From Roseiarcus sp963761435 (lineage in GTDB: Bacteria > Pseudomonadota > Alphaproteobacteria > Rhizobiales > Beijerinckiaceae): a stretch of 64,000 nucleotides of DNA. Of this stretch, positions 1 to 7,456 are shown in pieces. The stretch lies in the NCBI GenBank assembly GCA_963761435.1, contig CAVXHJ010000010.1, forward strand, positions 310,001 through 374,000, written 5' to 3'. A program made the position numbers and the translations under genes. How positions within the stretch are numbered: position 1 is the stretch's first letter; every line of letters starts with the position of its first letter. The notes below the pieces were generated by a model. The model ran no database searches. It had not been told where the DNA came from and was given only the letters and a program-made list of their open reading frames with translations.

Positions 1-1
1 C

Positions 2-298
2 GAGCTTACGCCGCATCTTGCGGTCGAGATCAGCGACATCGACTTCACTTTGCGGGAGAAAAAGCCGCATCGATGGCGCCAGCCCCAAAACAGCATATTC
101 GAACCGAGCTTGCCCGGGGGCCTTCGCCGGCCCCTCCGCAGGTTCGTCTCAATTCCGTCACATGTCTTTACAATTCCGTTCGGTCAACATAAACAAATTT
201 CTGGCAGAATCACAACTGACGACGTGTGGGCGTTGCCGGGCGGGGCTGGGCGAATATGGCGACCGCGAGGCAGGAAAAAGGCCGATAGACCGATTTAA
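2..298 (+). CDS. possible 3' end of a truncated ORF, unrecognised
   Basis: Reading frame 2 is open from the window edge to a TAA at 296-298, about 98 codons. The first 35 or so codons look protein-like (ELTPHLAVEISDIDFTL), but the last third is arginine-, proline- and glycine-rich and the DNA around 150-210 is comparatively AT-rich. The coding stretch may therefore really end earlier, or not exist. I recognise no family. The remaining DNA to 393 probably holds the promoter of the small-gene cluster that starts at 394, but I can name no -35/-10 pair with confidence. Confidence 0.2.
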   Translation, partial: ELTPHLAVEISDIDFTLREKKPHRWRQPQNSIFEPSLPGGLRRPLRRFVSIPSHVFTIPFGQHKQISGRITTDDVWALPGGAGRIWRPRGRKKADRPI

Positions 299-393
299 CG
301 AGTTGGGAGGTCGCCCTGTCTGACCCGCGTATGCGAGCGTGTCGCGTAAAAGCGTAATTGCGTAGAACTTCCCATTTCCAGTGGAGAACCAAA

Positions 394-477
394 ATGGCAA
401 AGGTCGAAGAAGGCGTTCCGATGATAAAAGTCGAGGAAGGACCGACCATGGTGCGGGTTGAGGAGGGGCCGGTTTAG
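394..477 (+). CDS. 27-residue peptide made of three VEEG repeats
   Basis: ATG at 394 follows a GTGGAGAA ribosome site. The product consists of three tandem units of about nine residues, KVEEGVPMI, KVEEGPTMV and RVEEGPV. The first unit resembles the stretch MAVEESVPGLK in the 75-residue product encoded at 701-928, which suggests common ancestry within this cluster. Its initiation region (GGAGA..C.AAATG) is nearly identical to those of the genes at 701, 1050 and 1302. There is no signal peptide and no cysteine. The repeat structure and shared initiation site argue for a real gene, but so short a reading frame cannot be proved from sequence alone. Function unknown. Confidence 0.45.
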   Translation: MAKVEEGVPMIKVEEGPTMVRVEEGPV

Positions 478-478
478 A

Positions 479-622
479 ATGAAGGACTTTCCGCGTTTGG
501 AGTGGGAAAGTCCACACGACTGGAACGGGAGAGGCCCTCGGCGTCGCCGAACTTTGAGATTCTTCGAGAGTGGGGTTTCGGCGACGCTGATTGGCGATCT
601 TGGATGGCGCGGCCTGATCTGA
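479..622 (+). CDS. possible 47-residue arginine-rich peptide
   Basis: ATG at 479 lies just after the stop of the 27-residue gene, with GAGGAGGGG (inside that gene) as a possible ribosome site. The predicted product starts MKDFPRLEWESPHDW, has a central run of arginines and ends LGWRGLI. Both inverted repeats of this spacer (484-513 and 541-587) fall inside it, so the segment may be structural RNA and not coding. No homologue recognised; listed only because it has a good ribosome site. Confidence 0.18.
   Translation: MKDFPRLEWESPHDWNGRGPRRRRTLRFFESGVSATLIGDLGWRGLI
484..513 (+). other. perfect 9-bp inverted repeat (hairpin) after the VEEG peptide gene
   Basis: GGACTTTCC at 484-492 is the exact reverse complement of GGAAAGTCC at 505-513, with a 12-base loop. 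No T tract follows, so it is not a standard intrinsic terminator. It could stabilise the upstream mRNA end or block translation. Confidence 0.5.
541..587 (+). other. perfect 11-bp inverted repeat
   Basis: GCGTCGCCGAA (541-551) pairs exactly with TTCGGCGACGC (577-587) over a 25-base loop. It is the second hairpin in the spacer between the first two small genes, and short GATCTG repeats follow at about 617-637. An attenuator or processing site is possible. Confidence 0.5.
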
Positions 623-700
623 ACTGATCTGATCTGCGCCTCGTGGCGCGGCGTCGTAAGCGTAACCGACGTGCATTTCCCAACGGGGTGGAGAATTCAA

Positions 701-928
701 ATGATGGCGCGACGGACGAATAGAATGGCGGTCGAGGAGAGCGTCCCGGGGCTTAAGGCGACTCCCCATATGGTCGAACTCGACGACGCGGAACTGCTCG
801 GGTTCGAAAGGCTCGAACCAGAGCGGGGAGGGGAAGCCACAAGCAAACAGTCGCTAGGCCTGGCGTTCAATAAAAGAGGGGGAGAAGGCACGCCCGACGA
901 GAGAGTTGAAGGCCCGTCCCGTCGCTAG
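701..928 (+). CDS. 75-residue protein of the DDAELLGF/NKRG small-protein family (copy 1)
   Basis: ATG at 701 follows GGGTGGAG with good spacing; an in-frame ATG at 725 (MAVEESVPGLK) is an alternative. The core reads ELDDAELLGFERLEP, then a charged linker, then a LGLAFNKRG motif, and the tail is charged. The products at 1050-1223 and 1302-1736 carry the same core at the same spacing. There is no signal peptide, membrane segment or cysteine, so a soluble cytoplasmic peptide is expected. The N-terminal VEESVPGLK resembles the VEEG peptide at 394-477. I know of no described function. Three adjacent diverged copies indicate local duplication and selection on the core. Confidence 0.7.
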   Translation: MMARRTNRMAVEESVPGLKATPHMVELDDAELLGFERLEPERGGEATSKQSLGLAFNKRGGEGTPDERVEGPSRR

Positions 929-931
929 GCT

Positions 932-975
932 AGGAGGGGGGCCCTCGACATGAAAGTTGGGAAGGCCCCCCGCCT
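932..975 (+). other. 12-bp GC-rich inverted repeat between copies 1 and 2
   Basis: AGGAGGGGGGCC (932-943) pairs with GGCCCCCCGCCT (964-975) with one mismatch over a 20-base loop. It begins just after the copy-1 stop at 928. No T tract follows. Together with 484-513 and 541-587, a stem-loop lies downstream of each early gene of the cluster, suggesting differential transcript stability or Rho-independent pausing. Confidence 0.5.
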
Positions 976-1049
976 CGCGATCAGCACCTGCGGGCGACGG
1001 AGCGTGATACGAAATTGTTTACTTTTCTCATAACAGCGGAGACTTCTAA

Positions 1050-1223
1050 ATGGCCGAGCTACGGGATCAAGAAACGGCGACGTTTGGGACGGCGGACCTC
1101 GACGATGCGGAACTGCTCGGGTTCGAATGGCTTGAGCCGGGGCGCGAGGAAGAGGCGAGAAGCGAACAGGCGATAGGCATAGCCTTCAACAAGAGAGGGT
1201 TGGAAGGCCCCACACCCAAGTAA
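1050..1223 (+). CDS. 57-residue protein of the DDAELLGF/NKRG small-protein family (copy 2)
   Basis: ATG at 1050 lies behind GCGGAGACTTCTAA, the same initiation layout as at 394, 701 and 1302. The protein has the core ADLDDAELLGFEWLEP, an acidic linker (GREEEARSEQ), then IGIAFNKRG and a short tail. The core is almost identical to copy 1, and the tail stops where the third copy continues into an S74 domain, so this is the family's minimal form. It is soluble, acidic and has no cysteine or signal peptide. Plausible roles are a signalling or antagonistic peptide, an adaptor, or a precursor for modification; nothing in the sequence chooses between them. Confidence 0.7.
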   Translation: MAELRDQETATFGTADLDDAELLGFEWLEPGREEEARSEQAIGIAFNKRGLEGPTPK

Positions 1224-1301
1224 CGCCAGCAGAAGAATTTTTTGCGCCGCCGCATGGCTGGGGCCTCAAGTTTCTGACTTTCGGTCGGAAGGAGAATCCA
1301 A

Positions 1302-1736
1302 ATGACTGAACACCCGGATCAAAGAATGGCGACGCCCGAAACGTCAGATCTCGACGATGCCGAGCTTCTCGGGTTCCAGCATGTCGAGACCGCGCCCGCC
1401 TCTTCCACTTCGACCGAAGACGCCGTCGCGCTCGCTCTCAACAAGCGAGGGGAAGTGCCTGTGGTTTCCGACCGTCGTTTGAAGACCCACGTGAAGCATG
1501 CCTCCAGGACGGCCGACGGGCTGAATTTGTACAGTTTCCGTTATGCCGGCGAGGATCAGGAATTCCGGGGCGTCATGGCGCAAGAGCTGCTGGCCGACGA
1601 ACGGAATCGGTCCGCGGTCAAAGTGGGCGCGGACGGATATTATCGGGTCGATTACGACCGCTTGGGCCTCGCGAGCCTCGTGACCGGGGACATGCTCGCC
1701 GCCGGCGAGCGCGCCGTCCGCCGCGCCAAAACCTGA
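1302..1736 (+). CDS. DDAELLGF/NKRG module fused to a peptidase S74 (ICA) autoprocessing domain
   Basis: 144 residues; ATG at 1302 behind GGAAGGAGAATCCAA. Residues 1-55 repeat the small-protein module (DLDDAELLGFQHVE ... ALALNKRG). Residues 56-144 match the peptidase S74 or intramolecular chaperone auto-processing domain: SDRRLKTH at 56, then YSFRYAG, GVMAQELL and GYYRVDYDRLGL. In that family the Ser and Lys of the SDxRxK motif perform self-cleavage just before the Ser, usually to mature phage tail spikes or other fibres. Both residues are present. Cleavage here would release a 55-residue peptide like copy 2. No phage structural gene is nearby. The domain (about 89 residues) is at the short end for the family. 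The fold is well supported; autocleavage is inferred. Confidence 0.8.
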   Translation: MTEHPDQRMATPETSDLDDAELLGFQHVETAPASSTSTEDAVALALNKRGEVPVVSDRRLKTHVKHASRTADGLNLYSFRYAGEDQEFRGVMAQELLADERNRSAVKVGADGYYRVDYDRLGLASLVTGDMLAAGERAVRRAKT

Positions 1737-1746
1737 GAAGAAACCT

Positions 1747-3559
1747 CTAGGCGCCGGCGCTATCCGCCGGCGTTCCGGCAAGGTCGATCCGCTCCGGGTT
1801 CATGAGCCTCACGCGCCCGTCCACCCCAAGGCCGAGCGCGTGGACGTAGAAGTGCGTCGGGGCGGATTGCGGCGCCATCACCGGCGACGGAGCCGAGACG
1901 ATCCTGAGCCTACCGCAGGCGCCGATCCAGTCGATATGGCGGTGACCGTGCATGACCACGACGCGATCGGCATAGGGCTTGAGCACGCGCTGAAACCAGC
2001 TGCCGTTGATGAGGGCGGTGCCGATCCGCTCGGAGAACGCCGCAACCGGCGTCGGATACTCGATCAGATGATGGTGCAGCGCCACGATCCAACGGGCTTT
2101 GGGATAATGGTCGAGCGCCGCGGTCAGCCGGTTCGCCTGACCGGCCGAGATCATTCCCAACGCGTTGGTGAAAGAGAAATTCGTGTCGGCGTTCGAATTG
2201 AGTATGGCGACCCCGAGGCCGTCATCGTCCCTCGGCGGCGCGATCATCGGGAAGAGTTCGTCCCAGAGGCGGGCGAGACGGGCCGACGCGCGAACGCCGC
2301 CCAGATCGGCGAAGGTCTCGATCGCCTGACGGTGCGGTTCAAGCGCCTGAGCCAGCGTGAGTCCGGGCCCGGCGGCGCCGTCGCCCATCACCCGCAGGCG
2401 GTCGCTCGCAACAGCCGCAATCGCCGAGAGCGCCCGCATCTTGCGAAGGCTCTTCGCCGGGCTGAAGGGCAGATCGAGACGGGCCGGGTTCGCGCGATCG
2501 ACGATATTGACGTCGTGATTCCCCGGCAGAATGAGCATCCTCTCGGCGAGGCTGGGATGGCCTGAGGCGATGTCGAAGAATTCGGCCCATTCGGCCGAAC
2601 GCCCGGCGTCCGTCATATCTCCAGTGATCAGGACGAGGTCAAGCGGCCGCGCGGCGTGCGACGTCTCGAGGCTGGCCATCACCCGCTTCAGCCGGTCGTT
2701 GCCGCGCGGCCCGCCCCGCCCGCTCTCTATCCGAAAGCCGTAGCGCTCGCCGACGATATGGATGTCGGAGAGATGGGCTACCCTGAAGACCCGCCCGCCG
2801 GAGATCGGCGCGTCGAACCCTTCGAGGTCGAGCGGCTGGTCCATGCTGGCGTCGGCGAAGCCCCAGACGAGCGACGCGGCGGCGAGGTAGGCCGACATGA
2901 TGACCACGGCGTTGGCGAGCGTCGGCACGATCAGATGATGGGGGATCGCGAGATCCGACGCCGATCCGATCCACCGGGTCGCGGGCCAAACGACGAACGC
3001 GACCAGGGCCGCGATCGCCGCGAGGAGGATCCCCGCGCCGGCGCAACTCATTCCCCGCATCCGCGCGAGTTCCGCGCCGCCCTCGGGCTTGAACGCCCGC
3101 TCGGCCAGATGGCGGATCGCCTCGCGGCATAGAGCGTATCCCGGCTGAACCCCCAAGGCGTTGAGCGCCCAGAAATTCGCTTCCGCGGCGCGAAACAAGG
3201 GCCGCCAGCCGATCCAGCCCGCGCCGGCGACACCGAGCAGCACAACCGCGGCGCCTATTCCGTACAGTTCCAGCAGCCTGGACCAGACGTCGCCAACCCA
3301 CGCCGTCGCGACCAGCGGCGCGAGACCCAGGATCGCCGCCGGAAAGACAATCGACGCCGCCCAGGCCAGCAGGAGCTTCGTCAGGCTGATTTCGGCCAAT
3401 AGACTCCCGGCGATCGCCGAGCAGCGACTTCTGCTTGGGGCTCGAGGCGTCGTCCTCGGCGTCGCCGTCGCGCGGATCGATGAGCGGCTTCGCCGGACCG
3501 TGCTCGAAGAGCTGCGGCTCGGATTCGGCGCTCGAGGGTGTTGATGCCGGCGCTGACAT
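1747..3559 (-). CDS. membrane-anchored metallophosphoesterase, apparently frameshifted near its N terminus
   Basis: A calcineurin-type phosphoesterase of about 600 residues with several N-terminal hydrophobic segments (around FPAAILGLAPLVATAWVGDV and later GILLAAIAALVAFVVW). The C-terminal half carries the family metal motifs in order: HLSDIHI, ITGDMTDAG, LPGNHD, LHHHLIEYP and HGHRHID. It probably hydrolyses a phosphoester at the membrane; the substrate is unknown. The natural start is likely ATG at 3559 (MSAPASTPSSAESEPQ), but that frame stays coding-like only to about 3415, where the protein continues in another frame. The frame upstream of the shift in the long ORF is serine/arginine junk. 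One indel explains this. The gene converges on the small-gene cluster. Confidence 0.82.
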
Positions 3560-3670
3560 GGCAACTTTGCGGTTTCTACGGAAGCCGACGCCATAGCATG
3601 CGCCGCATCGCCATTCATCTCGTGTTCAAGGGCGGCTTTCGACAATGAAGCTTCGCGGAGGAACACACAA

Positions 3671-4234
3671 ATGTTTCGGAAACTAGCCCTGTCCCTGGCC
3701 GCGTGCGCGGCATTGATCGTCCAGCTCGCCCTGCCCGCTTCGGCTGAGCTTGGCGTCGGCGGCTTCGCCGTCCGCGATTCGCTGGCCTCGAGCTCGCCGG
3801 TCGAGAGCGCGCAGTTCGTCTGGGGCGGCAGGAATTACTGCTGGTACAATTCGGCCTGGCAAGGCCCAGGCTGGTACTGGTGCGGCTATGCGTGGAGGCG
3901 CGGATTTGGCTGGGGAGGCCGCGCCGGCTGGCACGGCTGGAACCATCGCACGGTCCACCGGACTACGCACGTCGTTCACCACCACAACAGGCCAGTCCAT
4001 CGTCCAGGCCACAACAACCGGCCGAACCATAACAATCGGCCCGTCCATCGCCCCGGCCACGGCAATCGGCCGAACCACAACCGCCCCGCCAACCGCCCGA
4101 ACAACAACCGGCCGAACCACAACCGGCCGAACAACAACAGGCCCGGCCACAACCGTCCGTCCGGCGGCAATCGCGGCGGCGGGCACAATCGCGGCGGCGG
4201 CGGCAATCGCGGTGGGGGACAGCGCCGCAGCTGA
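3671..4234 (+). CDS. secreted Asn/Arg/Pro/His low-complexity repeat protein
   Basis: 187 residues with a Sec signal peptide (MFRKLALSLAACAALIV... ending LPASA, cleavage before E). A short aromatic and cysteine-containing segment (NYCWYN, WYWCGYAW) follows, then a long repeat region built from NNRPNHNRP- and PVHRPGH-type units (about residues 95-165) and a GGGxNRGGG tail. Such exported, cationic, glycine- and asparagine-rich proteins are common in Rhizobiales and are usually annotated as hypothetical. The repeats could bind metals (His) or surface polyanions. A clear ribosome site (CGGAGGA) precedes the ATG. It is divergent from the metallophosphoesterase, with about 110 bases between the starts for both promoters. 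Confidence 0.75.
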   Translation: MFRKLALSLAACAALIVQLALPASAELGVGGFAVRDSLASSSPVESAQFVWGGRNYCWYNSAWQGPGWYWCGYAWRRGFGWGGRAGWHGWNHRTVHRTTHVVHHHNRPVHRPGHNNRPNHNNRPVHRPGHGNRPNHNRPANRPNNNRPNHNRPNNNRPGHNRPSGGNRGGGHNRGGGGNRGGGQRRS

Positions 4235-4377
4235 GCCGGCCCGGAGGCCGCTTCGAGCCTCGCCGGAGATTTCCCCGCCGCCGTCCTTCATGGCGGGGAA
4301 AGCCGATACCCCGCGCGTTGCGCCTGATCCGGTTGCGCGATAAGCACTGGCCAACTTTTCGCCAGAGGACCCGCGAC

Positions 4378-5487
4378 TTGGCTCCATCCATCCGTCGTCC
4401 AGCCGCGCGCGGCCTCGCTCGCGCGCTCGTCGTCGCGCCGGCGCTCGCGCTCTTGCTCGCCGGCTGCAATCAGGAAGCCAAGACCGAGCCGCCGCAGCCG
4501 CGCCCGGTCCGCACCGTCACCGTCGAAAAGGGCGTGGTCGGCGATTCGGTGATGCTCACCGGCGATATTCGGGCTGAGAACGAGGTCAATCTCGCCTTCC
4601 GCATCGGCGGGCGGATCATCGAACGGAAGGGCGGGGTCGGCGACAAGGTCGAGCCGGACCAGGTGCTGGCGAAACTCGATCCGCAGGACGAACTCAACGC
4701 GCTTCGCTCGGCGCAGGCGGCGCTCGCCGCCGCGCGCGCCCAGGAGGTCGAGGCGCAGGGCAATTTCGACCGCCAGAGCCACCTGATGGAAAGAGGCTTC
4801 ACCACCCGGGCGATTTTCGATGCGGCCAACCAGGGGTTGCAGACGGCGCAGGCGCGGGTCGACGACGCAAGCGCACAACTCGACGTCGCCCAGGACCGGG
4901 TGAGCTTCACCGAACTCAAGGCCAATGTCTCGGGGACGATCACCGCACGAACCGCCGAATCGGGCGAGGTGGTGCAGGCGGGCCAGCCGATCTTCACCGT
5001 CGCCCGGCAGGACGGGCGCGACGCCGTGTTCGACGTTCCCGCCCAGGTGCTGCGCGCCGCGCCCACCGACGCGACGGTCACGATCGCGCTCGCCGACGAC
5101 CCGTCGGTCACCGCCAAGGCGCGTGTGCGGACCGTCGATCCGCAGGCCGACCCGGTCACCCGCACCTTTCGCGTGAGGCTGAGCCTGATCGACCATCCGG
5201 AGGCGATGCGCCTCGGCGCGACAGTGACCGGGCGCCTCCAGCTCGAGGGCGGCACGGGCATCTCGATTCCGGCGAGCGCGCTCACCTCGATCGGTAGCCA
5301 TCCGGCGGTGTGGATCGTCGATCCGGCGAACCTGACGGTTGCGCTGCGCAACGTCGATATTCAACGCTTCGATCCGGCGACGGCGGTGATTTCGCAGGGG
5401 CTCGAGCCCGGCGACGTGGTGGTGACGGCCGGCGTTCAGGCGCTGCATCCGGGCCAGAAGGTCCGGCTGCTCGGGGCGACTTCGTGA
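4378..5487 (+). CDS. RND efflux periplasmic adaptor lipoprotein (membrane fusion protein)
   Basis: Membrane fusion protein of a resistance-nodulation-division pump. It has a lipoprotein signal with lipobox LLAGC, then a barrel-sandwich region (VNLAFRIGGRI), a helical hairpin (about residues 85-165), the second half of the lipoyl domain (VSGTITARTAESGEVVQAGQ) and beta-barrel/membrane-proximal domains up to HPGQKVRLLG. TTG at 4378 behind AGAGGA gives a normal-length signal sequence; TTG at 4318 would add 20 residues. The stop overlaps GTGA at 5484-5487, where the pump's original GTG start lay, so adaptor and pump were translationally coupled before the insertion described next. Confidence 0.87.
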   Translation: MAPSIRRPAARGLARALVVAPALALLLAGCNQEAKTEPPQPRPVRTVTVEKGVVGDSVMLTGDIRAENEVNLAFRIGGRIIERKGGVGDKVEPDQVLAKLDPQDELNALRSAQAALAAARAQEVEAQGNFDRQSHLMERGFTTRAIFDAANQGLQTAQARVDDASAQLDVAQDRVSFTELKANVSGTITARTAESGEVVQAGQPIFTVARQDGRDAVFDVPAQVLRAAPTDATVTIALADDPSVTAKARVRTVDPQADPVTRTFRVRLSLIDHPEAMRLGATVTGRLQLEGGTGISIPASALTSIGSHPAVWIVDPANLTVALRNVDIQRFDPATAVISQGLEPGDVVVTAGVQALHPGQKVRLLGATS

Positions 5488-5495
5488 GCGGACTC

Positions 5496-5509
5496 AATCT
5501 TTCCGATTG
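5496..5509. repeat. 14-bp direct repeat, left copy
   Basis: AATCTTTCCGATTG, identical to 5885-5898. It sits eight codons into the original pump start (GTG at 5484: V S G L N L S D) and is followed at once by inserted DNA, where a TGA at 5508-5510 ends the reading frame. Confidence 0.85.
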
Positions 5510-5884
5510 AATTTGTGGGTGCGCGTAACGCCAAGGGGCGCTGAGGATGAAACCGTCTCTGTTGATGGCCGTTGCAATTGTGACTTTTGCCGCAGTGAAA
5601 GCATTTGCGGGAGAGGGTCGGCCAGTGATCGCAGGTGATCTTTCTGGCAAGAAGATCTGCTGGAACGACGGGGGAACCGGTATGTTCGCAGCCGACGGTC
5701 AATTCACGAACCGGCAGGGTCGCCACTCGACCTGGTCGATCGCCGAGCCCGGAATTGTTAAAATTGGGCTCCGTTATATTCCCTACCAGATGTTACCGGA
5801 CGGCCGCTTTTACGTGCACACGTTCTGCGGCCGGTGCGGGTCCATTACGGGAAATCGTGAAATCTGGGGAACGGTTTGCAACTG
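5510..5884 (+). mobile_element. 375-bp insert in the start of the RND pump gene
   Basis: Removing 5510-5884 together with one 14-bp repeat copy rebuilds a continuous, canonical RND N terminus: GTG at 5484 giving VSGLNLSDWALKHRSF, overlapping the adaptor stop by 4 bp. The insert carries one complete secreted-protein gene (5547-5885) and is visibly more AT-rich than the flanking genes. I see no terminal inverted repeats, transposase or integrase, so the mechanism is unknown; a long target-site duplication or an illegitimate recombination event would both fit. It is called mobile only because of the flanking repeats. Confidence 0.6.
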
Positions 5885-5885
5885 A
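5547..5885 (+). CDS. small secreted cysteine-containing protein carried on the insert
   Basis: 112 residues with a Sec signal peptide (MKPSLLMAVAIVTFAAVKAFA, cleaved before GEG). The mature part has four cysteines (KICW, FCGRC, GTVC), enough for two disulfides. It starts GDLSGKKICWNDGGTGMF, a pattern I associate with a widespread family of hypothetical Rhizobiales exported proteins; function unknown. The ATG follows GGGGCGCTGAGG. Its 3' end overlaps the TTG at 5876 that now opens the pump frame, so the two are again coupled. The gene lies wholly inside the repeat-flanked insert. Confidence 0.75.
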   Translation: MKPSLLMAVAIVTFAAVKAFAGEGRPVIAGDLSGKKICWNDGGTGMFAADGQFTNRQGRHSTWSIAEPGIVKIGLRYIPYQMLPDGRFYVHTFCGRCGSITGNREIWGTVCN

Positions 5886-7456
5886 ATCTTTCCGATTGGG
5901 CGCTGAAGCATCGCTCGTTCATCGTTTTTCTCATGATTGCGGTGACGCTCGCCGGCGTCGCCTCGTTTTTCGGCCTCGGCCGCGCCGAGGACCCGCCCTT
6001 CACCTTTCGCACCATGATCGTCCAGGCCGCCTGGCCCGGCGCGACCATGGACGACACGCTGCAGCAGGTGACCGAACGGATCGAGCGCAAGCTGCAGGAG
6101 ACCAGGGGCCTCGACTTCCTGCGCAGCTACACCACCCCGGGTCTCACGACGATCTTCGTCAACCTCAAGGGCTCGACGAAAGCCTCGGAGGTGCCGGACA
6201 TCTGGTATCAGGTGCGCAAGAATGTCGGCGACATCCGCGGGAGCCTGCCCGCGGGCGTGGTCGGACCCGGCTTCAACGACGATTTCGGCGACACCTTCGG
6301 CCTGATCTACGGCTTCACCGCCGACGGCTTCACTCACCGCGAGCTCCGCGACGCGGTCGAGGACATCCGCTCGCGCCTGTTGCAGGTTCCGGACGTGTCG
6401 AAGATCGAGCTCATCGGCGCCCAGGACGAGCAGATCTACGTCGAGTTCTCCGTGGCGGAGCTGGCCGGGCTCGGCATCGACCGTACGGCGTTGATGGCGG
6501 CGCTGAGGGCCCAGAACGCCGTCAGCCCCGCGGGCGAACTTCAGACCGGCGACGAGACGATCTCACTCAGGGTCTCGGGCGCCTTCCGGTCGGAAGCGGA
6601 CCTGCTCAACGTCAACTTCCTGTCGAACGGCCGGCTGATCCGGCTCCGCGACATCGCGACCGTGAGACGCGCCTATTCCGATCCGCCGCAGCCGATGTTC
6701 CGCGTCAACGGCAAGCCGGCGATCGGGCTTGCGATCGCCATGCGCGACGGCGGCGACATTCTCACGCTCGGCCGCAATGTCGGACATGCGGTCGACGCGA
6801 GCGTCGCCAATCTGCCGCTCGGCATCGATGCGGCGCTGGTCTCCGATCAGCCGGTCGTCGTCCAGACCGCGATCGGCGAGTTCATGGAATCGCTCTGGCA
6901 GGCGATCGCCATCATCATGGCGGTCAGCATCATCAGCTTAGGCTTGAGGCCGGGCTCGGTGGTCGCGCTGACCATCCCGCTGACCATCGCAATCGTGTTT
7001 CCGATCATGGGGGCGATGCACATCGACCTCCAGCGCATCTCGCTCGGCGCCCTCATCATCTCCTTGAGCCTCTTGGTCGACAGCGCCATGACCACCATCG
7101 ACGTCATGACCACCCGCCTCGCCCAGGGCGACAGCAAGGAGGAGGCCGCGTCCTTCGCCTATAAGACGCTGGCGCTGCCGATGCTCACCGGCACTTTCGT
7201 CACCATCGCCGGCTTCGTGCCGATCGGCTTCGCCCGCAGCGCCGCCGGCGAGTACACGTTCTCGATCTTCGCCGTGGTGACGATCGCGCTCATCGTGTCG
7301 TGGTTCGTCGCGGTGCTGTTCGCGCCGCTGCTCGGCGTCTGGCTTTTGAAGAAGCCGGAGACCGCCGTCGCCGCAGCAACCCAACTTCGTCATGCGGACG
7401 TTCCGCTCGATCCTGGTCGGCGCGATGCGCGATGCGCTGGGTCACGATCGCCGTGA
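5876..7456 (+). CDS. RND efflux pump, N-terminal half (start displaced, then frameshifted)
   Basis: AcrB/HAE-type proton-driven exporter of the inner membrane. This frame carries the first membrane helix (SFIVFLMIAVTLAGVASFFGL), the porter subdomains (RTMIVQAAWPGATMDDTLQQ) and helices 2-6, including SLSLLVDSAMTTIDVMTTRL and AGFVPIGFARSAAGEY. Sense coding ends near 7384 (WLLKKPETAVAAATQ); the remainder to 7456 is out of frame. The native GTG start at 5484 has been separated by the insert; the present start would be TTG at 5876 behind GGGGAACGG. The other half follows in two further frames. Confidence 0.8.
   Translation: MQLNLSDWALKHRSFIVFLMIAVTLAGVASFFGLGRAEDPPFTFRTMIVQAAWPGATMDDTLQQVTERIERKLQETRGLDFLRSYTTPGLTTIFVNLKGSTKASEVPDIWYQVRKNVGDIRGSLPAGVVGPGFNDDFGDTFGLIYGFTADGFTHRELRDAVEDIRSRLLQVPDVSKIELIGAQDEQIYVEFSVAELAGLGIDRTALMAALRAQNAVSPAGELQTGDETISLRVSGAFRSEADLLNVNFLSNGRLIRLRDIATVRRAYSDPPQPMFRVNGKPAIGLAIAMRDGGDILTLGRNVGHAVDASVANLPLGIDAALVSDQPVVVQTAIGEFMESLWQAIAIIMAVSIISLGLRPGSVVALTIPLTIAIVFPIMGAMHIDLQRISLGALIISLSLLVDSAMTTIDVMTTRLAQGDSKEEAASFAYKTLALPMLTGTFVTIAGFVPIGFARSAAGEYTFSIFAVVTIALIVSWFVAVLFAPLLGVWLLKKPETAVAAATQLRHADVPLDPGRRDARCAGSRSP
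5885..5898. repeat. 14-bp direct repeat, right copy
   Basis: AATCTTTCCGATTG, identical to 5496-5509. Here it encodes NLSDW within the surviving pump frame and marks the right edge of the insert. Confidence 0.85.

Noticed and set aside
950..1033. 27-codon frame inside and after the hairpin at 932-975 (MKVGKAPRLAIS...)
   Set aside because: It starts in the hairpin loop, has no resemblance to the module family, and its ribosome site is part of the stem.
1302..1736. Prophage tail-fibre gene
   Set aside because: The S74 domain suggests it, but no capsid, tail, terminase or integrase gene is nearby and the N-terminal module belongs to the local small-gene family.
3671..4234. CRISPR-like or satellite repeat array
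   Set aside because: The repetition follows codons of one open frame with a signal peptide and has no constant repeat/spacer structure.
3683..4469. Long alanine/valine- and cysteine-rich frames opposite the Asn/Arg/Pro repeat gene
   Set aside because: They are antisense shadows of a repetitive GC-rich gene, with no ribosome site or family match.
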